In this document: positions 33,343-42,123 of the stretch, in pieces
How the letters are laid out: each line of letters starts with the position of its first letter
How positions within the stretch are numbered: the first letter of the stretch is position 1
NCBI RefSeq assembly: GCF_017875645.1
Contig: NZ_JAGGMR010000001.1
Span: 4,526,001 to 4,590,000 of the forward strand
Source: Nocardia goodfellowii
Lineage (GTDB): Bacteria; Actinomycetota; Actinomycetes; Mycobacteriales; Mycobacteriaceae
Direction of reading: 5' to 3'
DNA: 64,000 bases
Made by a program: the position numbers and the translations under genes
Notes under the pieces: generated by a model
What the model saw: only the letters and a program-made list of their open reading frames with translations
Database searches by the model: none
Told to the model about the DNA's origin: nothing

Positions 33343-34154
33343 TCGACACCGCGACATCCACCACGACAATTCGCCGCCGCCCGTTGGCCGCGCTGGCCAA
33401 GGCGGAGTTCCTGCAGTTCCGGCGTAACAAGACGCTGGTCTACATGGCGACGGTCTTCCCGATCGGCACACCGTTGGCGATGTATCTGATCGCCCGCAAA
33501 GACGAACCGTCCACGACTGCGATGGCGGCCACCACATTCGAGCTGCTGGCGCTGCTCACCTTGCTGTTCGTGCAGTACTACTCGGTGCTGTCGATGGTCA
33601 CGACGCGCCGCGGCGAGGGCGTGCTGAAACGGTTGCGCACCGGGGAGGCCGCCGACTGGCAGATCCAGACCGCCCCGGCGGTGCCGGGCGTGTTCGTCAC
33701 GCTCGCGTGCACGGTCGTGGTCGCCGCCGTCGTCTATGGCACGGGCACACCCGCACCGGTGAACCCCGTGGCGATCGCCCTGGGACTGATCGGCGGCGTC
33801 GCGCTGTTCTCGTTGCTGGCACTCGCGACCAGCGCCGTCACGAAGAACGCGGAGGCCGCGCAGATCACCTCGTTGCCGGTGATGATCGTGGCGATGCTGG
33901 GCCTCGGGTCCATCCGCGGTGTCCTGCCGGATCGGCTGGCCGCGGTGGCCGACTGGACGCCGTTCGCCGCGGTGTCGGATCTGGTCTCCCTCGGTGCGTC
34001 CGGTAAGCCGGCTACGGCCACCGCCGACGACGTGGCCGCCGACTTCGCGGGTACTTTCGCGGAACTCGGGCGGCCGTTTGCCACACTGGCGCTATGGACC
34101 GTCCTGGCAGTCGTGCTGACCCGCAGGAGCTTCCGCTGGGACGACCGGGGATGA
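33339..34154 (+). CDS. ABC-2-type permease
   Basis: A 271-residue membrane protein with about six helices and the ABC-2 pattern (LAKAEFLQFRRNKTLVYMATVFPIG, then PVMIVAMLGLGSIRG). It forms the membrane channel with the preceding ATPase, likely exporting a drug, peptide or lipid. Coupled to genes on both sides by ATGA overlaps. Confidence 0.92.
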   Translation: MIDTATSTTTIRRRPLAALAKAEFLQFRRNKTLVYMATVFPIGTPLAMYLIARKDEPSTTAMAATTFELLALLTLLFVQYYSVLSMVTTRRGEGVLKRLRTGEAADWQIQTAPAVPGVFVTLACTVVVAAVVYGTGTPAPVNPVAIALGLIGGVALFSLLALATSAVTKNAEAAQITSLPVMIVAMLGLGSIRGVLPDRLAAVADWTPFAAVSDLVSLGASGKPATATADDVAADFAGTFAELGRPFATLALWTVLAVVLTRRSFRWDDRG

Positions 34155-35296
34155 CTCGGTTGACCTCGTGGTGGCACGAGTTGCCCGGAGCCGCCAAGTT
34201 CCGGCTCTACACCCGGGTCACCCTGCAGATCGCGGTCGCCGTGCTGGTGCTGACCGTGGTGATGACCAACGGTGTCGATTCGCCGTGGTTCGCCCCGGGG
34301 ATCGTGATCGCGGGAATCGCGGCGATCCTCGCACTGCACGCACAACCCGACTTCGCCACCGAGGCGGTATCGCGCCGCTGGATGTTGCCCGCCGCCATCA
34401 GCTTGCTGGGCGGGGTATGGCTCGTCTATGCCGTGGTCACCCGGCTGGCGGCGAGCGAGACTGTCGCGCACCAAGCGCGGATGGCGGGCGGTTACACGGC
34501 GATATTGGCCATCTTCTCGGTGGTCTCGTTTCTGCCGCGGCACAAGTGGTGGGCGGTCGCCGGAATCAGCCTCGCGACTGGTCTGGCGTACGCCTCGTCA
34601 TTGACCGGCGGCCTGGTCGCGGCGCTCGTGAGTCTGCTGGCCGGTGTTTTCGCGGTCGGCACGACCTTGCTCACGGTGTGGGGTTTGCGGGTGGTGGAGG
34701 AGCTGGAGCGGGCGCGGGTGGTCGAGACGGAATTGCAGGTGGCCGAGGAGCGGTTGCGCTTCGCGCGTGACCTGCACGATATCGTCGGCCGCGGCTTCTC
34801 CGCGATCGCGGTGAAAAGCGAACTCGCGGCGGTACTCTCGCGTTCCGGCGCCGCCGATCGCGCGGCCGCCGAGATGGACGAGGTCAAGGCGCTCGCCGTC
34901 GAATCGATGGGCCAGATGCGTCAACTGGTGCGCGGCTACCGCGGCATCGATCTGCGGGCCGAGGTGGCCGGTGCGCGCTCGCTGCTCGCCGCGGTGGACT
35001 GCCGGCTCGTAGTCGAAGGCGATCCGGCCAGGGTCCCGGCGCGGTATCACGAGGTCGCGGCCTGGGTGGTGCGTGAGGGCACGACCAACATCGTCGAGCA
35101 CTCCGCGGCGACCTCGGCGGTACTGACCCTCGGAGACGCTGGAATGTCGTTGCGCAACAACTGTCCCCGCGGCACACCGGGGGAGCGGTCCGGGCTGCGC
35201 GGCCTCGCCGAACGGCTCGCGGCCACCGGCGCGACGCTCGAGGTGCACGCGTCGACCGAGGCCTTCGAGATCGAAATCCACTGGGAGAACACATGA
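34151..35296 (+). CDS. NarL-type sensor histidine kinase
   Basis: A 381-residue kinase. The N-terminal half has about five or six membrane helices. RFARDLHDIVGRGFSAIAVKSEL is the HisKA_3 phosphoacceptor box (HDIVG), and VREGTTNIVEHSAA the N-box of the ATPase domain. The glycine-rich G2 region is short (GLRGLAERL). It resembles DesK/LiaS-type sensors that respond to membrane state or antibiotics. The start overlaps the permease stop, linking the sensor directly to the ABC exporter, which may itself take part in sensing as in Bce-like modules. Confidence 0.92.
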   Translation: MTRLTSWWHELPGAAKFRLYTRVTLQIAVAVLVLTVVMTNGVDSPWFAPGIVIAGIAAILALHAQPDFATEAVSRRWMLPAAISLLGGVWLVYAVVTRLAASETVAHQARMAGGYTAILAIFSVVSFLPRHKWWAVAGISLATGLAYASSLTGGLVAALVSLLAGVFAVGTTLLTVWGLRVVEELERARVVETELQVAEERLRFARDLHDIVGRGFSAIAVKSELAAVLSRSGAADRAAAEMDEVKALAVESMGQMRQLVRGYRGIDLRAEVAGARSLLAAVDCRLVVEGDPARVPARYHEVAAWVVREGTTNIVEHSAATSAVLTLGDAGMSLRNNCPRGTPGERSGLRGLAERLAATGATLEVHASTEAFEIEIHWENT

Positions 35297-35913
35297 TTCC
35301 CGTCCTGCTCGCCGACGACGAAACACTCGTCCGCGCCGCGTTGGCGACCCTGCTCGATATCGAGACCGATATCGAGGTGGTCGGCCACGTGGGCTCCGGC
35401 GAGGAACTCCTCGCCGAGTGGCGACGCCGGAGCGCCGCGGGCACGCCGGTCGCGGTGGCGGTGATCGATCTGCAGATGCCCGGCATGGACGGCATCGAGA
35501 CCGCCGTGCAGCTGCAGCGTCTCACCCCCGGCGCGGGCACCCTGATCGTCACCAGTCACGGACGCCCCGGCTATCTGAAACGAGCACTCGCCGCGGGGGT
35601 GCGCGGTTTCCTGCCCAAAACCACCTCGGCGGCCACGCTGGCCGCGGTGATCCGGACCGTCCACGACGGCGGCCGCTACGTCGACCCCGAACTGGCGGCG
35701 GAGGCCATCAGCGCCGGCGACACCGTCCTCACCGGCCGTGAGGCCGACGTGCTCGAGTACGCCCTCGACGGCGCGTCGGTCGACGAAATCGCCCGCCGCG
35801 CCCACTTGTCGCCCGGGACCACTCGCAACTACCTGTCCTCCGCGATGGCCAAACTCGGTGTCGCGAACCGGTACGAGGCCGCGCTCAAAGCTCGGGAAAA
35901 GGGCTGGATCTGA
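35293..35913 (+). CDS. LuxR/NarL-family response regulator
   Basis: A 206-residue two-domain regulator: receiver with LADDET and phospho-acceptor Asp in VIDLQMPGMDG, switch Thr in LIVTSHGRPGYL, conserved Lys in GFLPKTTS, then a LuxR-type HTH (LTGREADVLEYALDG, VDEIARRAHLSPGTTRNY). It overlaps the kinase gene by ATGA. It likely binds the TGACATTTGTCA palindrome at 32253 and so controls its own ABC-kinase operon. Confidence 0.95.
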   Translation: MIPVLLADDETLVRAALATLLDIETDIEVVGHVGSGEELLAEWRRRSAAGTPVAVAVIDLQMPGMDGIETAVQLQRLTPGAGTLIVTSHGRPGYLKRALAAGVRGFLPKTTSAATLAAVIRTVHDGGRYVDPELAAEAISAGDTVLTGREADVLEYALDGASVDEIARRAHLSPGTTRNYLSSAMAKLGVANRYEAALKAREKGWI

Positions 35914-36012
35914 ACTAGTTGATCGACCTGAAACCACCACCGGCGCAATCCCATTGCGCGCTCTGGCCGGGCAGCCACCGGGCCTGCGAGCAAGGTCGCG
36001 AACCCGCCCGCC

Positions 36013-36037
36013 GTTTCCATGCGCGGCAACCGGGTAG
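36013..36037 (+). promoter_or_regulatory. Candidate SigB/SigF-type promoter
   Basis: GTTT at 36013-36016 and GGGTAG at 36032-36037, spaced 15 bp, fit the general-stress sigma-factor consensus (GTTT-N14-16-GGGTA) of actinobacteria. It lies 55 bp upstream of the antiporter start. In the same gap, GCGCAAT-CCC-ATTGCGC at 35943-35959 is a small hairpin after the response-regulator stop. Confidence 0.35.
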
Positions 36038-36092
36038 ATCTTGATTTTGGCTCCGAAAGACAGGTGACTTGCGCGGTGGCGCAGCGAAAACG

Positions 36093-37385
36093 ATGACCAA
36101 CCTCAATATCGAACGCGTATATCTGGCCGCCGGAATCGCCCTGCTGCTGGCGGCGACGCTGCCTCGCCTCTTCAAGGATCGGGCGATCACCGCACCGATG
36201 CTCATGCTGGGCGTCGGGGCCATCGTCGGACTCGTAATCGGGCCGACCGGCTTGCAAACGGTGTCCCCGATGTCGCATCCGGCCGTGATCGAACACCTCG
36301 CGGAACTGTGCGTGATCGTGGCCCTGATGGGTGTCGGACTGGCCATCGACCGCCCGTTGGACTGGCGGACCTGGGGCTCCACCTGGCGTCTGCTGCTGAT
36401 CACCATGCCGCTCTGCATCGCTGCGGTGGCGGTATTCGGTTGGTGGGCAGTGGCATTGACGCCCGCCGCCGCCGCACTCCTCGCCGCGGCGCTGGCGCCG
36501 ACCGACCCGGTGCTCGCCTCGGATGTGCAGGTCGAAGGACCCACCCCCGGCGGCGCGGGCTCGACCGAGGAGGACGACGAAGTGCGTTTCGCCCTCACCT
36601 CCGAAGCCGGCTTCAACGATGCGCTGGCCTTCCCCTTCGTCTATCTGGCGATCTTTCTCGCGACCGAGAGTTCGGTGCGGAGCTGGTTCGCGGGGTGGGT
36701 CGCCTGGGAATTGTTCGGCAAGATCGTGGTCGGCGTCCTGATCGGCGGGATCCTCGGCGATCTGCTCGGCCGGGGCCTGTTCCGATTCCCCATCAAGGAC
36801 GCACGGCTCGCCGACCGAGGGGAGCCGATGGCCGTGCTGGCAGCGGTATTCGCGGTCTATGGGCTCACCGAACTCGCCGGGGGCTACGGATTTCTCGCGG
36901 TGTTCGCCTGCGCGATCGCCATTCGACGCATCGAGCGCGACAGCGGATACCACGAACAGATGCACAGTCTCGTCGAACAGCTCGAACATGTTCTCACGCT
37001 GGTAGTGCTTCTGCTGCTGGGCGCGGCCCTCACCACCGGCCTGCTGGACGCGCTGTCCTGGCCCGGCGTCGCGCTGGGCGTACTGCTCGTCTTCGTGTTC
37101 CGGCCGCTCGCCGGGTGGCTGTCTTTGCAGCGGTGCCAGGAGATGGACCGCAAGGAGCGGGCCGTCAGCGCGTTTTTCGGCGTCCGCGGTATCGGCTCGA
37201 TCTACTACGTCTCCTACGGCCTGACGCAGCTGGATCTCGGCCGGGAAGCCGACGCCATCTGGGCGATCGCGGCGTTCACGATCGTGCTGTCGGTGATCGT
37301 GCACGGCGCCAGCGCCGGATGGGTGATGAAGCACCTCGAGCACACCCGCGGGCGCGGGCAAACCGGCACCGCCGTCAGACCGTGA
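36093..37385 (+). CDS. CPA1-type cation:proton antiporter
   Basis: A 430-residue membrane protein with about 12 helices. LAPTDPVLASDV and LTSEAGFNDALAFPFVYLA (with the ND pair) are the substrate-binding motifs of Na+(K+)/H+ exchangers, and FFGVRGIGSIYYVSYGL is a conserved late helix. A TTG start at 36069 is possible, but the ATG at 36093 begins a normal N-terminus. It would help pH or salt homeostasis, and a possible stress-sigma promoter upstream agrees with that. Confidence 0.9.
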   Translation: MTNLNIERVYLAAGIALLLAATLPRLFKDRAITAPMLMLGVGAIVGLVIGPTGLQTVSPMSHPAVIEHLAELCVIVALMGVGLAIDRPLDWRTWGSTWRLLLITMPLCIAAVAVFGWWAVALTPAAAALLAAALAPTDPVLASDVQVEGPTPGGAGSTEEDDEVRFALTSEAGFNDALAFPFVYLAIFLATESSVRSWFAGWVAWELFGKIVVGVLIGGILGDLLGRGLFRFPIKDARLADRGEPMAVLAAVFAVYGLTELAGGYGFLAVFACAIAIRRIERDSGYHEQMHSLVEQLEHVLTLVVLLLLGAALTTGLLDALSWPGVALGVLLVFVFRPLAGWLSLQRCQEMDRKERAVSAFFGVRGIGSIYYVSYGLTQLDLGREADAIWAIAAFTIVLSVIVHGASAGWVMKHLEHTRGRGQTGTAVRP

Positions 37386-37397
37386 CGCACCGCGCGA

Positions 37398-37829
37398 TCA
37401 CATCTCCACGCTCTGCGCCACGAGGTCCAGGAACACCCAGATGTCGCCGCGCATATAGGCATCCGGTTCCTCGGAGCCGCCGAGGAACGGGTACGGCGTG
37501 GCGATGTAGACCTCGCGCTCTTCCAGCGGGCCGAGGAGCCGCCGGATCTGCGCCACGTGCGACGGGCGCAGCACATATTTGGTGAAAACCCGGTCGAGCA
37601 GGACATCGGTGATGAAGTCGTCGATATCGCGGAAGCGCCCGTAGCTCTCGGCTCGCGCCTCGTAGGGATGCAGCACCGCGTACTCCCGCGTGCCGCTGTT
37701 GCGCAGGAAGACGTGCCCGAGCTCGGAATACCCACGCACGGTGTCGAAATGCGGAAAATGCGGCTCCCACGCCGGCATCACCTCGCCGATGTGACGCGGC
37801 TCGATCAATCGGAAGCAGTCCGATTCCAC
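37398..37829 (-). CDS. DUF1851/Tdi1-type immunity-like protein
   Basis: A 143-residue acidic protein. GYSELGHVFLRNSGTREYAVLHP and VYIATPYPFLGGSEEPDAYMRGDIWVFL resemble the DUF1851 (T6SS-immunity Tdi1 C-terminal) family, often found in polymorphic-toxin or phage-defence neighbourhoods. No toxin gene is adjacent; it is convergent with the antiporter. It may be an orphan immunity gene or serve another role. The family is assigned from memory of the motif. Confidence 0.6.
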   Translation of the reverse strand: MESDCFRLIEPRHIGEVMPAWEPHFPHFDTVRGYSELGHVFLRNSGTREYAVLHPYEARAESYGRFRDIDDFITDVLLDRVFTKYVLRPSHVAQIRRLLGPLEEREVYIATPYPFLGGSEEPDAYMRGDIWVFLDLVAQSVEM

Positions 37830-37968
37830 GCGAGCACCCTTCTGTCGTTTCGAGAATCACGATGTCAGTGTCCGCATGGGATCTCACACAGCCCAGAGGT
37901 TAGTCCCGGTGCCAGGGGCGAGCAGCCGGGGGGCGTTGACGCGGCGCGGAGAGCGGCGTACGGTCGGC

Positions 37969-37995
37969 TTTGACAAATTATCCAAATTCGTCAAA
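37969..37995. promoter_or_regulatory. 27-bp inverted repeat, candidate TetR operator
   Basis: TTTGACAAATT, then ATCCA, then AATTCGTCAAA forms the palindrome TTTGAC-N-AATT-N5-AATT-N-GTCAAA. It ends 9 bp before the TetR-family start codon at 38005, and its AT-richness stands out in this GC-rich region. A promoter (TTGACA-like) may overlap it, giving autorepression of the tetR-phosphotransferase-hydrolase operon. Confidence 0.7.
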
Positions 37996-38004
37996 AGGTC
38001 AAAA

Positions 38005-38667
38005 ATGGCGGTCAACGAGGTCGAGCGCGAGCAGGCGATTCTCGACGCGGCAGTCGAACTGCTGCTCCGGGTCGGCTACCAGAAGCTGACCATGGGCGAT
38101 GTGGCGGACGCGGTCGCGCTGCACCGCGGGCTGGTGTACCTGCGCTTCAAGTCGAAAGACGACCTCGTCGAAGCGGCCGGGCGACGCGAACTCGACCGGT
38201 ACGCCGAGCAGTGGTCGGAGGCGCTGCGCGCCGACCCGGCCGGCGGCACGGTGGCCAGCGTCTATCGGGCGATGGTGCGGGCATTGCGGTCGCTGCCGTT
38301 CGCCGCGGCGATCGTCGCGCGCGACGAGGCGGTCTTCGGCAAGTACCTGCGCAAGCCGGGGACGCTGTTCGATCGATTGAAAGACGTCGGCACGGTCGGC
38401 TTCCTCGCGGGTATGCAGGAGGTCGGTGCGATGCGCGCCGATATCGACGCCCACGCCGTGGCTTTCATCCTCGACGCCCTGACTCCCGCGCTGCGGCACA
38501 CCTTCTCGCACGCCGACGAGGCCGCACCCGCGACCGACGCCGTGGTCGACGCCCTGGCCGAGCTACTGGAACTCGGCCTGACCCCGCCCGCCGGCGCCGA
38601 TCTCGCTGCGGGCAAGTCCTACCTGCTGGCGGCGCTCACGCGTACCCGCGCCACCTTCTCTGCCTGA
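38005..38667 (+). CDS. TetR-family regulator
   Basis: A 220-residue regulator with an N-terminal TetR HTH (ILDAAVELLLRVGYQKLTMGDVADAV, HRGLVYLRFKSKDDLV) and a divergent ligand domain. The ATG at 38005 follows AAAAGG. It is preceded by a 27-bp inverted repeat and followed after 28 bp by the phosphotransferase-like gene, so it probably represses its own operon until a ligand, perhaps an antibiotic, is present. Confidence 0.93.
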   Translation: MAVNEVEREQAILDAAVELLLRVGYQKLTMGDVADAVALHRGLVYLRFKSKDDLVEAAGRRELDRYAEQWSEALRADPAGGTVASVYRAMVRALRSLPFAAAIVARDEAVFGKYLRKPGTLFDRLKDVGTVGFLAGMQEVGAMRADIDAHAVAFILDALTPALRHTFSHADEAAPATDAVVDALAELLELGLTPPAGADLAAGKSYLLAALTRTRATFSA

Positions 38668-38695
38668 TCCCGCGAAACCCGATTTGGGAGCTGCT

Positions 38696-41287
38696 GTGCA
38701 CACTGTGGAAAATCAGCTGGATTCGTACACTCTGACCCTGGCCGACCCGCTCGCGACCCTGGAAGTCGCGGGCGGCAAGGGCAGCTCACTCGCCCGAATG
38801 GCGGGTGCCGAGCTGCCCGTGCCCCCGGGGTTCCATGTGACCACCGCCGCCTACCGGCGGTTCGTGGCGGCGGACGGGCTGCACGAGCGAATACTCGAAG
38901 TGGCGGCCGGAGTGGCGGCCGATGACCCCGGCACCTGGACGACCGCGGCGAACGCCATCGCCACTCTTATTGCCGCGCAACCGGTTCCGGAGGACGTCGC
39001 CCAGGAGATCCGCACCGGCTATGCCCGGCTCGGCGAAGTGGCGGTCGCGGTGCGATCCTCGGCCACCGCCGAGGATCTGCCGGAGATGTCCTTCGCGGGA
39101 CAGCAGGACAGCTACCTCAATATCGTCGGCGCCGAAGCCGTGGTGGCCGCGGTCAAGCGGTGCTGGGCTTCCCTATGGACCGACCGCGCCCTGGGATACC
39201 GTGCCCGCCACGGTATCTCCGCCGACGACGTGGCGCTGGCGGTCGTCGTACAGGAGTTGGTGCCCGCGGATTCGGCCGGGGTGGCGTTCACCGCGAATCC
39301 GCTCACCGGTGCCCGTGACGAAGTGCTGATCAACGCCGCGTGGGGGCTGGGTGAGGCGATCGTGAGTGGCCGGGTCACCCCGGACACCATCGTGATCGCC
39401 AAGAGCGGCAACACGATTCGACAGCGCGACATCAGCGACAAAGAGTCCATGACCGTGCGCACGGCGGACGGAACACGCGAAGAAGCGGTACCGGAGGATC
39501 GCCGCCGTCTGCCGGTGCTCGAGCCCGCGGCCGAAGCGGAACTCGCTCGCCTGGCGGTGCGCATCGAGGAGTTCTACGGGCAGCCCATGGATATCGAGTG
39601 GGCGCGGCACGCCCAGCGGTTCTTCGTGGTGCAGGCGCGCCCGATCACCGCACTGCCGGACGCCGCGCCCGCCGCGACCGAACAGGATTGGGATCTGCCC
39701 GATCCGCACGGCAAGTACATCCGGAGCAGCGTGATGGAGTTGCTGCCCGATCCGCTCTCCCCGCTGTTCGCCACCCTCGGCATTCCGGCCTGGGAACGGG
39801 CGACGCTCGCGCACTACCGGGCGATCCAGTTGCCGTACTTCAGCGAGCCGCTGGCGGTCATCAACGGCTACGGCTACTACAACGTCGACTACCGCGGCGG
39901 CCTGCTGGTCCGAATGGCGCTGGCGCAACCGAAGTTCCTGAGCCGGACGCTGCCGAGACTGCTGCGTTCCGCGCCCGAGCGCTGGCGGACCGCCCGAGAC
40001 CGCTACCGGCAGGTGGCCGGGCAATGGGAGGGAGTCGACCTGACCGCCGAACCGGCCGTGCGGCTACTGGGCGGAATGGCGGAGATCGTGGACGAGGCCG
40101 CCCGGTATTACCTGACCATCCAGGGCAGCGCGCTGCCCGCGGCGTATCTCAGCGAGTCGCTGTTCACGAAGGCGTACAACGTGGTCAAGGCCTCGGATGA
40201 TCCGCCCGCGGCGACCTTCCTGCTCGGTTTCGACAGCAAGCCGATCCGGGGCGAGCAGGCGCTTTATGACCTGGCCCGCTGGGCGCGGACACAACCGGGA
40301 CTGACCGAACTGCTCACGACGGCCACCGTCGCCGATCTCACCGCCGACCGCGACAATGCCGCGTGGCCGGAGTTCCGGCAGCGGTTCCAGCGGCACCTGA
40401 CCGAGTTCGGCGACATGGTCTACGACCTCGATTTCGCCAAGCCGCTGCCGGCCGACGATCCGGCCTCGCAACTGCAGGTGCTGCGGTTCTTCCTCGGCGA
40501 GGACGCCCCGGATCCCTATGCGCGCCAGCGCACCGCCGTGCGAGCGCGCACCGAGGCGGAGCGTTGCCTGGAAAACAAGCGACCACGTTTCGTGCGCCGA
40601 CTGCCGCTGCGCCTGCTCGGCTGGGCCCAGTCCGCGGCCCCGCTGCGCGAGGACGCGCTGGCGGATGTCGGCGCGGGCTGGCCCGCGGTGCGCCGGCTGG
40701 CGGCCGAGCTCGGGCGGCGACTGGTCGACTCGGGCGTGCTCGAGGCCCCGGCGGATGTGTACTGGCTGCGGCTGCCCGAACTCCAGGCGGCGACCCGCGC
40801 GCTGGATGCCGGTCGTACGCCCGATGATTCGCGTGCCACGGTTGCCGAACGGCACGCCCTCTGGCAGGCGCAGCGGGCGCGAACCGCCCCGCATGTGCTG
40901 CCGGTCAAGGGCGGCGGGAAGATCCTGGGAATCGACTTCGGCAAGGAAACCTCACCGGACGAGGTCGCGATCAAGGGCACGCCCGGCAGTCCCGGTCGTG
41001 CCACGGGTCCGGCGCGAATAGTGCACGGCCCCGCGGAATTCGACCAGATGCGTCCCGGTGACGTCCTGGTGGCCAAGATGACCACGCCCGCGTGGACACC
41101 GCTGTTCGCGCTCGCCTCGGCCATTGTGACCGATGTCGGTGGTGCGCTCAGCCACAGCTCGATCGTGGCCCGCGAGTACCACATTCCCGCGGTCCTCGGC
41201 ACCGGCAACGCGACCGAGCGACTGCGCACCGGCCAGCAGATCACCGTCGACGGCAATGCCGGAACGGTGGGCGTCGATGAGCACTGA
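38696..41287 (+). CDS. Rifampin-phosphotransferase-like PEP/pyruvate-binding enzyme
   Basis: An 863-residue protein with the three-part layout of rifampin phosphotransferase: an N-terminal ATP-grasp domain (GGKGSSLARM, VRSSATAEDLPEMSFAGQQDSYLN), a long central helical domain, and a C-terminal swivelling His domain (TDVGGALSHSSIVAREYHIPAV, His near 820). GGGAG 5 nt before GTG 38696 fixes the start. Rph transfers phosphate from ATP to rifamycins via the His. No rifamycin-associated element is visible upstream, and a TetR operator is present instead, so the substrate may be another compound; a PEP-synthase-like role is less likely because of the central domain. Confidence 0.75.
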   Translation: MHTVENQLDSYTLTLADPLATLEVAGGKGSSLARMAGAELPVPPGFHVTTAAYRRFVAADGLHERILEVAAGVAADDPGTWTTAANAIATLIAAQPVPEDVAQEIRTGYARLGEVAVAVRSSATAEDLPEMSFAGQQDSYLNIVGAEAVVAAVKRCWASLWTDRALGYRARHGISADDVALAVVVQELVPADSAGVAFTANPLTGARDEVLINAAWGLGEAIVSGRVTPDTIVIAKSGNTIRQRDISDKESMTVRTADGTREEAVPEDRRRLPVLEPAAEAELARLAVRIEEFYGQPMDIEWARHAQRFFVVQARPITALPDAAPAATEQDWDLPDPHGKYIRSSVMELLPDPLSPLFATLGIPAWERATLAHYRAIQLPYFSEPLAVINGYGYYNVDYRGGLLVRMALAQPKFLSRTLPRLLRSAPERWRTARDRYRQVAGQWEGVDLTAEPAVRLLGGMAEIVDEAARYYLTIQGSALPAAYLSESLFTKAYNVVKASDDPPAATFLLGFDSKPIRGEQALYDLARWARTQPGLTELLTTATVADLTADRDNAAWPEFRQRFQRHLTEFGDMVYDLDFAKPLPADDPASQLQVLRFFLGEDAPDPYARQRTAVRARTEAERCLENKRPRFVRRLPLRLLGWAQSAAPLREDALADVGAGWPAVRRLAAELGRRLVDSGVLEAPADVYWLRLPELQAATRALDAGRTPDDSRATVAERHALWQAQRARTAPHVLPVKGGGKILGIDFGKETSPDEVAIKGTPGSPGRATGPARIVHGPAEFDQMRPGDVLVAKMTTPAWTPLFALASAIVTDVGGALSHSSIVAREYHIPAVLGTGNATERLRTGQQITVDGNAGTVGVDEH

Positions 41288-42113
41288 ACATGTCGAACTG
41301 ATCCCGCTCTGGCCGAATCCGTCTGGCTCGCAACCTGATACCGAGCCGCACGGCCGATCGACGGTGCTGTCCGCGGTACCGGGGCACCAACAGCTCCGGG
41401 TGATCCGCAACGTGACCCAGCCCGCGTGCACGGTCCATCCGGCGGACCCCGACCGAGCGACGGGCTCCGCGGTGATCATCTGCCCTGGTGGAAGTTTCGT
41501 GGTGCTCACCGAAACCGCGACGGAGGTCGCGAACCGGCTTGCCGCGCAGGGCATCACAGCCTTCGTCCTGCGTTACCGCTTACTGCCGACAGCTCCGAGC
41601 GACGAGGAGTTCCAGCGCGAGTGGGCCTCCGCCTACACCATGGACGAGATCAAAGCGCAGTCTCGCCTCGCGGCTGAGGACGCCCGCCGGGCGGTCGGGA
41701 TGGTGCGCGCCCGAGCCGCCGAATGGAATCTCGACCCGCACCGCGTAGGCATACTCGGCTTTTCGGCCGGGGGACTGCTGACAGTAAGCGCGGCAACCGA
41801 TTACGAGCCCGCGACCCGGCCCGATTTCGCCGCGCCCATATACCCGCCGATATGGCACGAATACCGTGTGCCTCCCGACGCCCCACCGTTGTTCCTCTGC
41901 TTCGCGGCGGACGACCCGGGCGAGAACGTGGTCGGCGGCAACCTCGCCCTGCACCAGGATTGGCGCACCGCCGGGCATTCCGTGGAAATGCACGCCTACG
42001 CCGAAGGCGGGCACGGCTTCGCCGAAGCCGCGCAGGGCCTGCCCTGTGATTCCTGGCTCGACCGATACCTCGAATGGCACTCCCGGATCACCCGGATGGA
42101 ACCCGCGTCATGA
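41277..42113 (+). CDS. Alpha/beta hydrolase (esterase/acetyl-esterase type)
   Basis: A 278-residue hydrolase. VIICPGGSFVVL provides the oxyanion-hole region, GILGFSAGGLLTVS the GxSxG nucleophile elbow, and EGGHGFAEA the catalytic His; FAADDPGENV likely carries the Asp. The start overlaps the phosphotransferase gene by 11 nt, so it belongs to the tetR-regulated operon. It may remove an acyl group from the same substrate that the upstream enzyme acts on. Confidence 0.9.
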   Translation: MSTEHVELIPLWPNPSGSQPDTEPHGRSTVLSAVPGHQQLRVIRNVTQPACTVHPADPDRATGSAVIICPGGSFVVLTETATEVANRLAAQGITAFVLRYRLLPTAPSDEEFQREWASAYTMDEIKAQSRLAAEDARRAVGMVRARAAEWNLDPHRVGILGFSAGGLLTVSAATDYEPATRPDFAAPIYPPIWHEYRVPPDAPPLFLCFAADDPGENVVGGNLALHQDWRTAGHSVEMHAYAEGGHGFAEAAQGLPCDSWLDRYLEWHSRITRMEPAS

Positions 42114-42123
42114 GCGGAAACGC

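Noticed and set aside
36069..36092. TTG start extending the antiporter by eight codons
   Set aside because: The ATG at 36093 gives a normal membrane-protein N-terminus; the extension has no family support.
38696..41287. Annotation as PEP synthase or pyruvate phosphate dikinase
   Set aside because: Order of domains (ATP-grasp, long central domain, C-terminal His domain) is that of rifampin phosphotransferase, and the C-terminal PEP-binding TIM barrel is missing.
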